From the NCBI GenBank assembly GCA_021818605.1, contig JAKAUH010000150.1, positions 1-24,211 of the forward strand: a stretch of 24,211 nucleotides of DNA. The letters are read 5' to 3'. The DNA is from Planctomycetota bacterium (GTDB lineage Bacteria; Planctomycetota; Planctomycetia; Isosphaerales; Isosphaeraceae). Below are positions 24,011-24,211 of this stretch, piece by piece. The notes beneath the pieces are model-generated. The model saw only the letters and a list, made by a program, of their open reading frames with translations. It was not told the origin of the DNA and did not search any database. Each line of letters starts with the position of its first letter. The first letter of the stretch is position 1. Position numbers and translations under genes: made by a program.

Positions 24011-24211
24011 CCAGATCCATCTGCCTGGAAACTGGAAACGGCGAGTAAACGCACCTTCAAATACGTGGACCATCGGATCTTCCGGATGGTGTGGCACTGG
24101 TGCCGGCGACGGCATTCGAAGAAGGATGGGAAATCGCTCAGGAAGACCTATTTCCCGCCGGACGGCCACAACCACTGGGTCTTCACCGGCCTGCTGTTCA
24201 ACCAGAAAGGC
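24011..24211 (+). pseudogene. Group II intron maturase fragment (5'-truncated; runs off window)
   Basis: The frame opens after TAG 24008-24010. It encodes ASKRTFKYVDHRIFRMVW, then HWCRRRHSKKDGKSLRKTYF, then a GHNHWVFTG strand. This matches the maturase (GIIM, domain X) region of group II intron reverse transcriptases, whose pattern is V-D-x-R-I-W/F-x-x-L/V-W-x-W-x-x-R-R-H-x-x-K followed by K-x-x-Y-F and W-x-F. The reverse-transcriptase domain, which should precede it by about 300 residues, is absent upstream, so the gene is truncated at its 5' end and probably inactive. The 3' part and any intron RNA end lie beyond the window. Confidence 0.7.

Overview
The window is GC-rich bacterial DNA, most likely from a planctomycete of the Isosphaeraceae/Gemmatales type. 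The grounds are a DUF1501 Tat-exported protein, Tad/CpaC-type secretin genes scattered away from the rest of a Tad cluster, a secreted serpin, five-bladed propeller and YVTN-propeller exported proteins, and many lone genes with weakly conserved neighbours. This assignment is inferred from gene content, not from a marker gene.

Region 1 (1-6.6 kb) looks like a stress or dormancy island. It starts with the end of a histidine kinase, translationally coupled to a response regulator with an RNA-binding ANTAR output domain. Next is a fused phosphotransferase-fold/P-loop kinase. On the minus strand are a tandem universal stress protein and an 83-residue protein, preceded by a leader with a good promoter and a strong intrinsic terminator. 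Divergently there is a second tandem universal stress protein followed by an ADP-ribosylglycohydrolase. The fused kinase next to a tandem stress protein recalls the Rv2004c/Rv2005c pair of the mycobacterial DosR dormancy regulon. The ANTAR regulator could act on the terminator leader; this link is a hypothesis.

Region 2 (6.6-16 kb) is a run of mostly single genes: a small serine hydrolase, an exported five-bladed propeller protein, a decayed Ycf48-like propeller pseudogene (one frameshift, one nonsense codon, replaced 5' end), a four-helix membrane protein, a Tat-exported DUF1501 protein, a doubtful small ORF, a secreted serpin, a TPMT-like methyltransferase and an exported YVTN propeller protein.

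Region 3 (16-19.8 kb) is a minus-strand operon for an outer-membrane machine: a CpaC-type secretin with a striking poly-glycine insert, an exported protein of unknown function, and a TPR lipoprotein that starts 1 nt after it. No ATPase or pilin gene is present, so these probably serve a Tad-like apparatus encoded elsewhere.

Region 4 (19.8-24.2 kb) has a KaiC/RAD55-like RecA-fold ATPase coupled by a 4-nt overlap to a FabG-like reductase, a two-helix membrane protein, a small repeat-bearing lipoprotein, and a decayed end with a likely transposase C-terminus remnant and a 5'-truncated group II intron maturase fragment running off the window. No tRNA, rRNA or CRISPR array was found.
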